Shown: positions 21,943 through 33,026 of the stretch, in pieces | Layout of the letters: each line of letters opens with the position of its first letter | Position numbering within the stretch: the first letter of the stretch is position 1 | Assembly (NCBI GenBank): GCA_015680905.1 | Contig: CM027378.1 | Location: 83,729,501 to 83,793,500 of the forward strand | Length of the DNA stretch: 64,000 nucleotides | Origin: Coptis chinensis | Taxonomy: Eukaryota > Streptophyta > Magnoliopsida > Ranunculales > Ranunculaceae | Reading direction: 5' to 3' | Notes under the pieces: generated by a model | The model's database searches: none | Told to the model about the DNA's origin: nothing | What the model saw: only the letters and a program-made list of their open reading frames with translations | Position numbers and translations under genes: made by a program

Positions 21943-22920
21943 GCCATCGACACTCCCCACGAAGATGCATTGGTCATTACTGTAGCGATGGGCAATTACA
22001 TGGTCAAAAGGGTACTGATTGATTGTGGCAGTGCAATGGACTTGCTGTTCAAGGGAGCTCTAGAAGAAATGAGGATTGACCTGGGGCAACTGAGGCCGCC
22101 GCAGTCCAGTTTGTATGGGTTTAATGTAGGGTTGTCAACGGGCCGGACCTGAATAGGACACACCTAGGTCCAGGCCCGGCCCAAATCATATTTGATATTT
22201 TGAGTCCAAGCTCGGCCTAAGTCCTATTGGGCAAGTTCGGATTCGGGCCAGGCCTAGGTCCGTTAGCAATACATGGGAACTGTTATTTTTGTCTAAAATT
22301 TAATTAAATTTGTAAGTGGGAAGAATTGAACCCACAACTCTTGTGTGGCAGGCACAATACTAACCAATATGGCTTCCAATTTTCTATGTTAACTTCCAGT
22401 AAATATAATAGATATATTAATAATATTAAATATAAAATACATAAACTATTATAAATTTCGGGTCGGGCCATTATCGGATCGGACATAGGTATGTCCAGAC
22501 CTGGCCCAATAATCTTATCAAGCTAAATTTAAAGTCTAAGTCCTTATCTTATCAGTTCGGATTCAATCGGACTTCGGGCTTGTCCCAGCCCATTGACAGC
22601 CCTAGTTTAATGGGAATGTCACGGAGCCTATGGGAGAGCTTTTATTACCAGTGACAACAGGGCCTGTAACTGTGTTCTCGAGGTTTATAGTGGTCGATTC
22701 CAACTCCCAATACAACACGATCTTAGGGAGGAGGTGGATCCACGAAATGAAAGCGGTGCCTTCGACCTATTACCAAGTTATTCGGTTCCCCACCTCAATG
22801 GGAATGTATGAAGTCCACGGAGATCAGGTGGCCTCGAAGAATAGTCATCAAGATACCGTTAAAAGAATGGTCCGTGGACCCGAAGGAGAATCATTAAACC
22901 CCAGGAAATGGCAGGCATAG
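21943..22920 (+). pseudogene. Aspartic protease region of Tat element A, split by a MITE
   Basis: The protease processes Gag-Pol. The active-site segment VLIDCGSAMDLLF is at about 22012-22050, within the frame 21970-22126 that begins MVITVAMGNYMVK. At 22126 a 478 bp MITE interrupts the codons after SSLYGFN. The protease frame resumes after 22612 with PMGELLLPVTTGPVT, ILGRRWIHEMKAVPSTY and VIRFPTSMGMYEVHGDQ, and stops at 22920 after NPRKWQA. Element B carries the same sequence uninterrupted, which proves the insertion. Confidence 0.85.
22119..22612. mobile_element. hAT-type MITE (478 bp) inside the protease of element A
   Basis: The insert spans 22127-22604. Its ends are inverted: TAGGGTTGTCAACGGGC on the left, and TAGGGCTGTCAATGGGC reading inward from the right. 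It is flanked by the 8 bp direct repeat GTTTAATG (22119-22126 and 22605-22612). Eight-base duplications and a YAGGGnTGTCAA terminus are typical of hAT non-autonomous elements. The interior has GGCCCGGCCC-rich subterminal motifs and no ORF. Homologous sequence in element B at 39700-39850 lacks it. Confidence 0.93.
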
Positions 22921-23935
22921 CAATTACAGTGTGGGGCCGTGGAGGGGGAGGAGGAGTTTGTTAGGGGGCCAAAGACTTTGGATGAGATCGAGGTAGTGAA
23001 TCTGGGGGAGGTGAAAAGGAGAAATTTACGTCAATAGGGTCAAACTTGACGGATGAGTGGAAGAGTAAGCTGATATAGTGTCCGTCGGAGAATAGGGATT
23101 TGTTCGCATGGGGGATAGAAGATATCACTGGGCTAGACCCCGATTTCGGGTGTCACCGGCTGCACATGAGGGAGGATGCGAAACCAATCAGACAGAAGAT
23201 GAGGGGTGTGAGACCCAAGTACGCGGAAGGAATTCGAGAAGAGGTTGCCAGGCTGAAGGGAGCGGGAATCATAAGGGAGGTGGAATTCACGGACTGGCTC
23301 TCTAATATAGTTGCGATCCCAAAGAAAAACGGCAAGGTTCAGATGTGTGTTGACTTTACGGATGTAAACTTGGAGTGTCCGAAGGATGGTTATCCTATGC
23401 CGCGCGTAGATGAGTTGGTGGACAGAACTGCGGGGTTCAAAATGTTTTCTTTCATGGATGCATCCATGGGATACAATCAGGTTACGATGTATGGACTGGA
23501 TCAAGAAAAGACATCTTTCGTGGTGGAAGGGGGAACCTATTGCTATACTAGAATGTCATTTGGGTTGAAAAATGCAGGGGCCTCTTTCCAACGGTTAGGA
23601 GAGAAAATGTTCGAAAACAAAATTCAAAAGGGAATTGAGATATACATAGACGATATGGTGGAAAAAAGTATGATAGAGGAAGAGCACTTAGAAGGGTTGA
23701 GGGAGACATTCAGGATACTACGGGGGCACAATTTGAAACTCAATCCAGAGAAATGCACATTCTGAGTCACCACTGGAAAATTTCTCGGGTATATTGTGAT
23801 GCAGCGGGGAATAGAGGCTAATCCCGAGCAGATAAGGTCATTGGTGGAGATGTCGTCACCTCAGACGGTGAAAGAAGTGCAGCAATTGGCAGGAAGAGTC
23901 GCAACCCTAAACAGATTCATATGAAAATCATCCGA
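22921..23935 (+). pseudogene. Reverse transcriptase of Tat element A
   Basis: The largest intact block, 23100-23765, holds the RT core in order: LHMREDAKPIRQK, LKGAGIIREVEFTDWLSN, VAIPKKNGKVQMCVDFTD, FMDASMGYNQVTM, MSFGLKNAGASFQRLGEK and the active site YIDDM near 23650, with both Asp kept. Stops at 23763 and about 23922 lie where element B keeps coding. The region before 23100 contains stops and links to the protease. The thumb (KFLGYIVMQRGIEANPEQI) is still readable after the first stop. Confidence 0.88.
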
Positions 23936-23944
23936 TAAATGTAG

Positions 23945-24480
23945 GCCGCTGTATAGGTTGCTGAGAAACACCACAAACTTTGCATGGACAGCAGAGTGCG
24001 AAACAGCGTTTCAGGAGCTAAAAAGATACCTCAGAGAAGCACCTCTGTTGTTGCGGCCCGAGATAGGAGAAAAACTGTATTTGTACTTGGGGGTCATGGA
24101 GTATGCGATCAGCTCGGTCCTCGTTCATGTAGTAGAGAAAATGGAAAGGCCGGTGTACTTCCAGAGTAAAACCTTGTTAGATGCGGAGACTAGATACAGC
24201 CAGGTGGAGAAGTATGCGCTGGCTTTAATATTCTCAGCCTTGTAGTTGAAACCTTATTTCGAAGCTCATACAGTGATCGTGGTAACGAATTTACCCCTCA
24301 AACAAGCTCTGAAAGTTGAAAAATCAGGGAGAATGCTGAAATGGGTCGTGATGTTGAGTTCATATGAGATCCAATATCAAATCAGAACGGCAGAGAAAGC
24401 TCAGGCAGTGGCGGAGTTCTTGGCAGAATTTCCAGTGGAGGATCCTACGTGGGGGGGAGGAGATGGTCCTGGAACCTGAA
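23945..24480 (+). pseudogene. First RNase H of Tat element A
   Basis: Frame 23958-24245 contains LYLYLGVMEYAISSVLV, RPVYFQSKTLLDAETRYSQ and VEKYALALIFSAL. It stops at 24243 and resumes at 24246 with FEAHTVIVVTNLPLKQAL and WVVMLSSYEIQYQIR. This is the usual RNase H that follows Ty3 RT, joined to the connection domain. It removes the RNA template during cDNA synthesis. A frameshift near 24460 disconnects it from the second RNase H. Confidence 0.82.
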
Positions 24481-25000
24481 CGAGAAGAGGAACAAGACCG
24501 CTTGAACTCGTGGGACGAGAGGAATGGTTGGAGGGTATTCGCGGATGGATCGGCGACAGATGCAGGCAGCAGAATAGGTGTTGTGCTGGTTACTCCGGAA
24601 AACAATAGGATATAACAAACGATGAAGTTGGGATTCGCGACTTCCAATAATGAGTCGAAATATGAAACAGTGATTGCGGGCCTGTAGATGGCTGAGGATC
24701 TGGGAGTGAAAAAGCTCACCGTATACTCAGACTCGAATCTGGTGGTGTGTCAGGCTAACGGCGGGTTTGCAGCAAGATGCCCTCGGATGGCGAAATATTT
24801 GGAAGTTTTACGTAGATGGGCGGCAAAGTTCACACAGATCAGATTCGTACATTTGAACCACGGAGAGAACCGCCACGCAGATGCTCTTGCATATGTGGCT
24901 GCCACCATGCTAGGGTCGAAGGAGAGGATTATTAAAGTGAAAAAATTAGAAAGACTGAGTACCGAGGAAACTCCAGAAATACTGAATGCTGCGGAAGAGG
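24481..25000 (+). pseudogene. Second, archaeal-type RNase H of Tat element A
   Basis: After the frameshift the segment reads WRVFADGSATDAGSRIGVVL (near 24525) and, after stops at about 24613 and 24687, LTVYSDSNLVVCQANGGF and NRHADALAYVAA at 24715-24905. The Asp in FADGS, the Glu in NNESKYE, the Asp in YSDS and the Asp in HADAL are the expected metal-binding acids. A second RNase H of this kind is diagnostic for the Tat lineage. Two stop codons disable it. Confidence 0.83.
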
Positions 25001-26242
25001 ATGAAGGATGGATGGAGCATATCAAGCAATTCTTGTCTAGATATGAGGTGATTGACAAGAAAGAGAGGAGGAGACTGGAGCAGGCGACTCAGAGGTATAC
25101 ATTGATGGGAGGGGAATTGTACAGGAAGAATTTCAACGGGCCTTTACTGAAGTGTCTAGGGCCGAGGTTGGCGCAAGAGGTGCTAGCTGAGTTACACAGG
25201 GGAGATTGCGGAAGCCATTCGGCGGGTAGAACAACGGCCCATCGGCTATTGACGCAAGGATACTTTTGGCCTCACATGAAGAGGGATGCAGTAGAGTTTG
25301 CCAAAAAATGTGATAAATGCCAGAGGTTTTCTCAGTTGATTTTTTGCCCCAGCTGAGCCGCTGCACAATGTGTCCAGTCCATGGCCGTTCGCGATGTGGG
25401 CCCTCGATATAGTGGGACCACTGCCCATGGCCAGGGGTAAAAGGAGATTCATGTTGGCTGCTACCGACTATTTTACAAAATGGATTGAGGTCGTGCCGCT
25501 GCAGTAGGTAAAAGAGACCCAAGTGGTCAAATTCTCTTGGGAGAACATAATATGTCGGTTCGGGCTGCCCTATGCTATTATCGCGGACAACGGAACCCAA
25601 TTCACAGGCTCAAAAGTGAGGGAGTTTTTACAAGCATATCAGGTGAAGCAGGGGTTCTCGGCCCCATACAACCCTGAGGGCAATGGACAGGCTGAGTCTT
25701 CTAACAAAACCATACTTAACAACCTTAAGAGGAAGTTGGAGGATAAAAAGGGGGCGTGGGCCGACGAATTAAACCATGTATTGTGGGCTTATCGAACGAC
25801 ACCACGGACAACCACTAGGGAGACTCCCTTTTCTTTGGCCTATGGCATAGAGGCTGTGATCCCACCAGAGATGGTGACGGCTACCACACGAACCCAAGCT
25901 GTGGAAGATGGGTCAAACTGGGGCATTCTGGTTAGGGATATGAATCTGGCCGAAGAAAGAAGGGATACCATGCGCATAAGGCTAGAGGAGTATCATCGCC
26001 GCATCCAAAGGCAATACAACAAGAGGGTGAAAGTGAGAAGATTCAAAGTAGGAGACCTGGTGCTTTGCAGAGTGACCCCCAACACCAAGAAAGCAAGTGA
26101 GGGGAAATTGGGTCCGAGTTGGGAAGGACCCTATGCCGTGGTAGACGTGGGAGGAGCAGACACATACAAGTTGCAAACCCTGGAGGGAAGATTAGTAGAG
26201 AGACCATGGAACGTGAGATTGTTGAAAAAGTTTCATCAGTGA
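25001..26242 (+). pseudogene. Integrase of Tat element A
   Basis: The zinc-binding part is at about 25190-25330 (LHRGDCGSHSAGRTTAHRLL, then KKCDKCQRF). A frameshift near 25345 and a stop at about 25506 break the frame. The core then runs 25523-26242. The three acidic residues are Asp in ALDIVGPLP (near 25405), Asp in IIADNGTQF and Glu in GNGQAESSNKTI. The C-terminal module has FKVGDLVLCRV and the GPY-type motif GPSWEGPYAVVDVGG, ending at 26242. There is no chromodomain, as expected for Tat elements. Confidence 0.88.
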
Positions 26243-26339
26243 ATGTAATATGAAGCTATCATCAACTACATGAGCTATTTGTAAATATATAATACCATAG
26301 CACTTTTGAGTGGACAATGTTGCTTTATGTTTTGATCAA

Positions 26340-26763
26340 GTATAAGAGTGGAGATCGTGAAGGGGGTGAGCCCTTCACTGACGTATGGTCTAAAATGAGA
26401 TGAGGGCAAGTCGAGTTGCCTTTTTGCGAGAGAGAGTTTCAAATCTCCATAAAAAGCAAGAAGAGTTGCCCCTCCTCAGACATGAGGTCTGCGGCGAACT
26501 AGGGGCAAGACGGGTTGCCCTCTTTTCGCGGACAGAGGGTCCGAGGTGAGCGGAGAGGGCGGTGGGCAAGAGTAGTTGCCCCCCAAGAAGGAAATAATCC
26601 TGTGACCTAGATAAAAAAGAGCTAGTCAAGGGAGAAAGACGAGTCATCAACCAAGAGTAAAAGAGGCCGGACGTAGCAAAACATGCCATTGGAAATAGAG
26701 AATACAATGTAGCAAAATGAAAACAAATTACAGGAGTCATAAAAGTCAATTACAGTCATCAAT
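26340..26763 (+). repeat. Spacer with degenerate repeats after integrase of element A
   Basis: The spacer contains four or more imperfect units, each with a GGGCAAGNNGNGTTGCC phrase (26400-26590) at about 60 bp spacing. The homologous place in element B (35630-36070) has units with the complementary theme GGGGGCAACNCNTTGCCCC. No ORF is credible here. Confidence 0.55.
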
Positions 26764-28980
26764 TTAAACGTCTTCAGCAATTACAGCATTCGCAGCATCA
26801 TTAATTGCCGCGTCCGCGGCTGCATCAATGACCTCGGCCACTAGGACAGGAAGACTGCTGGATTCCAGAGCATCAGTAGGGGGTTTGGGAACCAAGGCAG
26901 CTGCGGACTCGTCCATGGGGGAAGGGTGTTCAGGAAGAAGCCTGCCCTCTTTGACAAGGCGGTCATGTTCCTCCTTGACCTTTTTGGCCACCCTTTTGTC
27001 CGCCTGGGACTTGAAGCGCTCTTGAAGGTTATCCATGTCCAACTCATGTTGTGTTAAAAGAGCGGCAGTGGCTTCCTTGTGCTGATGAGAGAGGGCGGCC
27101 AGGGCTTCGGAGTGTTACTGAAGAAGGGTCTCTCGCTGATTACTTAAGCGGTCGTTGACTTTGTCCATGTAAGCTTGATGAGAAGCCTCGACCCCCCTGA
27201 GCTCATCCTGAACCTTAACCTTATCCAGGGTTGCGGCCTCCAAATCTAGTTTGAGTTGGTCGCAGGTCTCCTTCAAAGCCCCTAGGCAAAGGACTTCGGC
27301 CTCTAGGGATTCCACTTTGGACCGGGCGCCGAACAGTCCGCGGATCATATATGAGATGTCCAAGCTCACCTGAGAAAGAGAAAGGGGTTAACACCCCTGG
27401 GTGGATGATAAAAATAGAGAAAGGAACAGAATTAAAGTGCACCTTCTCCCAGCCGGTGTAGAATGAGGTTCGATGCTGGTCAAAGGAACTTTCCTCCTCG
27501 TACGCCATGCCCTTGGGAAGATGGGACCCATAGAATAAGGAGGAGGCGACAACTGGATTGTCCAAAGCCGAGTCCTGGATGTTGACAGTGCGGCTGCGGA
27601 CTTTGAATGTAGGGCAAAAAGTAGGCAGGGGATCAGTGGCCTCCTTTCCTGGCCGCTGTGTATGGCGAGCCGGAGCAGCGGGAGGGGGAGCTGTGACTAT
27701 TGAGATAGGTGCATCAGTAGCCGTGGTTCGTGGACGCTTGAGAATCAGCCCGGGAGGAGGAGCTGCGTGGGCGGAAGGAGCGACTTCCATCACAACGTCA
27801 TCGTCTGAACCGCTGTCAAACAGCTTTCTCTTAGAGGCATTTATATCGGAGCAGGGGGAGGCCGCAGTGGGGGAGTTAGGGGAGTGGTATTGATCTTCCC
27901 AAGTGGCTAGAGACTGGTAAGAACTAGAGGATTGGCGGATAAATGGCAAGTGAACAGAGCGATGCGCAGGGCGGCGAGTGCGAGCATGGCGGGGGCAAGG
28001 CTTTTGAGTGGGGGGCCTTTGGGCTGGAGGGAAAGCTCGAGGTTTGTGTTCCTTTGGAGGGGGAGGTCGATAAAAGGGGGCGTTATAGGCATCGATGGTT
28101 TGCAACTGAGGGTCAGACAGTAGAGGGGTGCAAGTGGTCAGGTCAACTCCCAGGATCGCAGCTTGAGAAGTGCCTAGGTCGCGGAGCCTCTGAAATATGG
28201 TGGAGTACACTCCGGCATAATGGCTGGACTTCGAGTCTGGATTCCAACCTACACAGAGAAAGGGAATCAAAGTGTTAGAGTCTTATAGCGAGCAACACAT
28301 GCAAAGGGAAAGGGGCTAGGGGAACTCACCACTAGGCAGAAAGGCGAGATGAGTGAGAGTCAAGGCAGGAGGTAGATCCGCAGACAGAAAGTTTCCAGAG
28401 ACATACAGCGGGTAGTGGTGCCACATCTTGTCCGAAGAAGTGACGCGTAGGACAAATGACAATTTCTTGGGGCGGACACAGAAAGAATGGTAACTGACGC
28501 TAACATACTTGGTGCTTCTTTATTTTTATATAATAATGAGCGACCATGTCGCGGCAGGTTATTTTGGGCACGCCAGACTTGTTATAATGGTTCGCGGCAT
28601 ACATAATGTGCAAAAAATTACCAATACCCTGGCAGGGAGGGATGTTAAAATGGTTGCATACCGTGACATCCAAAAGAGTTAGGGGAAGACGAAAGCCAGC
28701 GACAATCTGCCCTACCATGACTACCAGACACCCCAGCTTATGGGGGACTAAGTGTAGAAAATGGGTGAGGTCAGGCACGTGCTCTAGGACGACATCCGCG
28801 GGGATGTCGTAGGCCGCCTTGATCGCCTCTAAATTAGGTCTACGACTGCGAGGCGGCGGTGGGGGGGAGAGCTAATTGTTATCCTGAAGTGGATGGGGCC
28901 TCTGAAGGGTCTGACGGAGAGGGCGAGCCCACCGTGTTGGAGGTAGAGGAAGAAGAATTGTCGGAATCGGCGTCCGACAT
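26764..28980 (-). pseudogene. Antisense gene of Tat element A (three exons, Transposase_28-like)
   Basis: It lies on the strand opposite to gag-pol. By comparison with element B the exons are 28330-28980, 27443-28248 and 26764-27369; both introns are short (81 and 73 bp) with GT-AG ends. Exon 1 starts MSDADSDNSSSSTSN and holds the conserved block IPADVVLEHV, VGQIVAGFRLPLTLLDV and NHFNIPPCQGIGNF. Exon 2 is Pro-rich with a basic region and an acidic patch KRKLFDSGSDDDVVMEV. Exon 3 is a coiled coil (VAKKVKEEHDRLVKEGRLL). The first block resembles plant proteins annotated as putative gypsy-type transposon (PF04195). Defects: frameshifts near 28875 and 28505, and a stop near 27116. Its function is unknown. 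Confidence 0.75.
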
Positions 28981-29262
28981 TGGAAAAAGAATCCAAGCTA
29001 GAAAAGAAGACGAACAGTTTACGAAAGGGGGAGTGGAATGATAGCCACTCTATAGAAGAAAACAACGTATAAGAATGAGAGTGGGAGAAAGAAACAAACC
29101 TGAGAATACTGAGAGGAGTAATCCGGTGTTGGGAGGCGGGTGATGGAGCAAACACCAGGAGCACAACTACCAACCAGCGAAGCGAAAATACGAGAGGATA
29201 TAGAAGAAGAGCAAATTGCGAGAGGAAGAATCTGAATGGGAGAGAGAGGAGTTTAAGCGGGC

Positions 29263-29269
29263 TTTTATA
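29263..29269 (-). promoter_or_regulatory. TATA box for the antisense gene of element A
   Basis: The minus strand reads CCTTATAAAAGCCCGC, about 280 bp before the antisense start codon at 28980. Element B has CCTATTTAAAGTCCCGC at the matching place. The conserved position and flank (CCCGC) support a real internal antisense promoter. Confidence 0.6.
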
Positions 29270-29495
29270 AGGGGAAGTGTAAAACCGTAATTGGGAGGCG
29301 CTGAAATCGAGGAGGCACCCACAAGGACCAGCCAAAAAGTGACACGTGGGTGCACGGAACTCGAAGAGACACTGACACATTGTGCGTGCTGAACACGCAA
29401 GACCCAAGGGCACAGTGACGGGGATAGATCGCGGCTGTCGAAGAGAGGGAGTGTAAGGACTCTCGACCTCCTGACCTATGGCGGATCGCGGCCTC

Positions 29496-29508
29496 AAGAG
29501 GGGGCATC
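29496..29508 (+). other. Polypurine tract of element A
   Basis: AAGAGGGGGCATC lies directly before the 3' LTR start TGCAGTGG. Plus-strand DNA synthesis of Ty3 elements starts at such a tract. Element B has GAGAAGGGGCATC in the same place. Confidence 0.8.
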
Positions 29509-29805
29509 TGCAGTGGTAGGATCTGGGAGGGGACAGATCAGTGGTGAGGTGAACCGGGGGCAACATATACCGCGAAGGAGGGGTGCACAGAATCGATCCG
29601 CAAACCTTAAGCTAGGGTACAGATACCCTACACGTGGAAGATAGGGGCCGCGAGATGGGGAGACAGGTGGATGGTTAAGATGATAGAGGATAATAGTATA
29701 AAGTGAAAGAGGAGGAGATAGAGAGGGACGACTTTTTCAGTATTCTAAGAGGATATACCTAGAGTTGTAGGAGAGGGTGAGTAGAGGAGCAAGTGAGATC
29801 TAACA
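29509..29805 (+). mobile_element. 3' LTR of Tat element A (297 bp)
   Basis: It starts TGCAGTGGTAGGATCT and ends GATCTAACA, followed by the target duplication CAATT. It is nearly identical to 20053-20350. Confidence 0.93.
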
Positions 29806-29810
29806 CAATT

Positions 29811-30925
29811 TTTGAGTGAAAAAAACTCGTAAGGACAAATAGCCCCCGGATTTGAAATAAATATTTTTCAATTTTACATTTTCTATCGTTTTACATGCTA
29901 TGAACAATGAGTGTTCATACCTTATTTCACACTATATGATAGTTGGGTTTTGAGGAACCCATTCTCCACTATCGAGTAGGCAAATTGAAATCTCCCTATT
30001 TAGTCAATTTATAAACACCTCCCTCACAAAAATTAGAAACCCCCCATTTATTAATAATTTATAAGAACCCCCCTAATGTAACTTAAATTATATAATTATT
30101 CTCCATTTTTCTCCTTGAATTTAGAACAAGCCCTCTTTTATTAATAATTTAGAAAAAAAAAAAACTCCCTAATGTCACTTAAATAACATAATTATCCCTT
30201 ATATTAAATTAGATGTGTCTCCCCTATGTAATTACAATTAGAATCCAAAAAAATCATGCTAATTATCGATCTCGAATGACGGGTTTCAAGACTTCAAAAA
30301 AAAAAAAACCTTGATGCGTAGCACGGTTTGCATACTTATATTATATGATAGCCGGGTATTCCGGAATACCCTTCCCAATATATATACAATTTAAGATATC
30401 TTTATTTACTTAATTTAGAAACACCTCCCTCACTAAATTTAGATTAAGCCCTACTTTTATTAATATAATTTGAACAATATCTCTTTTTTATTAATAATTT
30501 AGAAACACCTCTCTAATGCCACTTAAATTAAATAATTACCCCCATTAAATATTATATTATAGTCGGATCTTTAGGAGGTACACTTCTCAACCGAACAATA
30601 TATTTCTAATCTCTCTATTTTAAGATTTTAGAACCACCTCCCTTACTTATTCTAATAAGCTTCCTTTTTTTTAAATAATTTACAAAAAACTCCCTCACTT
30701 TATTAAAATTAGAATTAGATTCATATCATTTAAAATAATTTAGAAAACCTCCTTCACGTCACTGAAATTATATTCAACCCCTCATAATGTTTTTATATTA
30801 TTTTTTAGATTAAAACTAGAATTCAAAAAATCATACTATACGAGAGATGTTAGAGCGACAGGTTTAAAAACTTGAAAAAACACCGATGCGTAGCACGGTT
30901 CGCATACTTGTGTTAATGTGATTGG
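29811..30925. repeat. AT-rich repeat units with GC hairpins
   Basis: Units of roughly 500-600 bp repeat the theme ATATGATAG-CGGG...AACACCTCCCTCAC (starting near 29925, 30330 and 30545). Two end in a GC hairpin, GATGCGTAGCACGG, at about 30310-30340 and 30885-30905. The hairpin followed by ACTTRT resembles a degenerate Helitron 3' end. No ORF is present. Confidence 0.5.
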
Positions 30926-31240
30926 TCATACCCAAATTGGTGAACGTACCTCATACAATATATATATGAACAATGATCGTTCATAGCTTATGTTGAGGTA
31001 TAAACAGTGATTATTCATACTCTAATAAGTGTTCTTACTGATCATACATTATATTGAAATATGAACATTGATTGTTCATATCCTAAATATGTATAAATAA
31101 TGAGTGTTCATAGGTCATGTTGATGTATGAATAGTGATCGTTCATACCCTAAATATGTATGAACAATCAGCTGATATCTCATTGTTCATACTCTAATAAG
31201 TATGATTCTTACTGATCATACATTATGTTAAGGTATTTTC
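30926..31240. repeat. Palindromic TGAACA...TGTTCA repeat array
   Basis: About six units of the palindrome TATGAACAATGATTGTTCATA and variants occur (near 29900, 30967, 31055, 31095, 31130 and 31165). They are spaced by ATGTTGAGGTA-like linkers. Each can fold into a short hairpin. Confidence 0.6.
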
Positions 31241-32157
31241 CCCTAATCTGTCATGGAGATTGGAGAGTCACTATTATATATATATATATATAAGCTCGCG
31301 CACATTCTCTCTCCTCACCATATCGCTCTGTTTTGCACCCCGAGCAATATGATTGGCTCTTAAAAAATCAGATGGAATAATAATTAGTAACACCTCCCCA
31401 CATTTGTTTAATTCTCCCTCTACTATTTTAAAATTATTATGACCTCCCCAAATTTTAATTTTATAAACAAATAATAATGAAAAAAGCAAAACAAAAAAAA
31501 ACCTAAACCAACAAATCCAACACCAAATACAGAAATAACAAAAATAAAAAACGTTTCATCAAAACCCATGAAGCCATTTCTTTTCAATCGATCGATCTCC
31601 ATTCTCCATAGCCCTATTTTAATCTCTTGGTTTTGTGTCAACATCAAAATCAGTTTATAGCCATCACCTATTTCAAATAGAAAAACGCGTTTGAAAAGCT
31701 AGAGTTGCGGGTAGGATTCCATTTTTAGTTCGCTGCCGAGTTCTGCTGGAAGCAATTATGAAACCCAAAACTAGCCCAAAAGAGAATCTGGAGAAAAGGA
31801 AATGAATTTGATCAAAATATCAAATCCATATTTTGTTCTCTTCAAGTTCTGCTCTTGGCTTTCTTCTCTTCAATCACTGCTGCACTGTCTTTTCCTGTTT
31901 CCTCACCGCCCCAAAAAATGCTTCTCCTCAAAATCAAAATTCTGACAAAAGTAGAGTAAAAAAATCTTCACTCCCAACATAATTACATCTTATGTTCTCA
32001 ATTCTTTGTTGTTACTTTTCGTACATTATAGTGAATCCAGTACTATACTCGAAGTGGTGGGTTAGTGACCTTTTTCCATTACGTACACTGGTATGACCTT
32101 TTGATCTCTTTAGCTTATTATTTCTTTTTGTCATCATCTCATTTAGTGTTTGAATAA
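31241..32157. other. Intergenic DNA with a (TA)n microsatellite
   Basis: A TA dinucleotide run lies at 31273-31292. The rest, up to the start of element B, has no recognised gene. Short minus-strand frames at 31274-31489 and 31423-31647 are low-complexity. Confidence 0.4.
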
Positions 32158-32512
32158 TGTTGTACCTCTAATATCACACTCACTATCTCTCTTTTCTTTC
32201 CTAGGTCTAGCCTCCCTAGTTTTCTTTCTCCGTCCTCCCTTTTCTCTCTCTTTCACTGTTCTTTTTATACACCCTTGTCTCCTATCGCAGCTGTCCACCT
32301 GTCTTTTCATCCCTCGCTCCCCTTTCTGCCACATGTATGGTTCTTGTCGTGCACCCGCGTGACCGCAGTCTGCTACTGTACTCACGAGTTCCCTGCATAT
32401 CTTGCTTCGGGTCCATCCCCATGTCAATCCCCTACTCTTCGGTTCCCACTACCTTAGCTCGCATCAGGTCGCATTACCACTCATCCTTTATATCGCAGAT
32501 CCTACCACTACA
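32158..32512 (-). mobile_element. 3' LTR of Tat element B (355 bp)
   Basis: Read on the minus strand it starts TGTAGTGGTAGGATCT (the same 16 bases as element A) and ends GAGGTACAACA. It matches 41554-41909 with about twenty differences by hand count. Confidence 0.92.
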
Positions 32513-32527
32513 GATGCCCCTTCTCGA
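32513..32527 (-). other. Polypurine tract of element B
   Basis: GAGAAGGGGCATC on the minus strand directly precedes the LTR start, as in element A. Confidence 0.75.
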
Positions 32528-32763
32528 CTCTGCGGCCCGATATAAGCCCGAGGTCGAGAATACTAGTTCCTTGCTTGCCGCAGCACCCAGCCGCCCCTTT
32601 TTTGACAACACATCGATATGCGTGTGTTGCAATGAGTACTCATCATGCGCATCTTGTCACTGCCCCTTCATATTCTGAGCCTCCATGTGCCACTCATCTG
32701 CTGGACCACCTGCCGACTTTTCAGTTTCTTCACCCTAAGGATATTACCCTTTTACCCTTCCCC

Positions 32764-32771
32764 TATTTAAA
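32764..32771 (+). promoter_or_regulatory. TATA box for the antisense gene of element B
   Basis: CCTATTTAAAGTCCCGC on the plus strand lies about 260 bp before the antisense start at 33027. It aligns in position and flank with the TATA box of element A. Confidence 0.6.
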
Positions 32772-33026
32772 GTCCCGCTCATTCCTTCATCTTCCCTCAC
32801 TTCACTTCGTTTTTCTTCATTTACACTCCTATCTTTCTCCAGCCGCTCTTCCCCTTCCCACTCACTCCGATCCACTTGACCCTTCGGCGTTCGCTTTGGT
32901 CTGGCTCTTATACACTGGGATTCCGATTCAAGTGTGTTTTTCTTTGTCTTTCTCCCCTTTGTCTTAGTGATTTTCTTTGCCTCTTTCTTTCCCTTTGCAT
33001 AGTAACTGTTCATCTTCCCCTCTCGA

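Larger units (their letters stand above)
20048..29810 (+). mobile_element. Tat-lineage Ty3/gypsy element A, full length with target duplication
   Basis: The element occupies 20053-29805 and is flanked by the direct repeat CAATT at 20048-20052 and 29806-29810. The order is LTR, primer site, gag, protease, RT, RNase H, a second (archaeal-type) RNase H, integrase, a repeat-rich spacer, an antisense gene on the minus strand, polypurine tract and LTR. A second RNase H and an antisense ORF before the 3' LTR are known features of the Tat lineage. Many stops and frameshifts plus a MITE insertion make it defective. By hand count the two LTRs differ at about 13 of 297 positions. Confidence 0.93.

Noticed and set aside
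27558..28278. Plus-strand ORFs of 61-111 codons in element A
   Set aside because: Shadows of the antisense gene; no similarity is kept in element B.
28829..29566. 245-codon minus-strand frame over the antisense leader and part of the 3' LTR
   Set aside because: It is out of frame with the antisense exons and crosses the LTR edge; composition is that of the pyrimidine-rich strand.
32337..32967. Plus-strand ORFs in the LTR and leader of element B
   Set aside because: They are in LTR and untranslated leader sequence of the antisense gene and differ between elements A and B.
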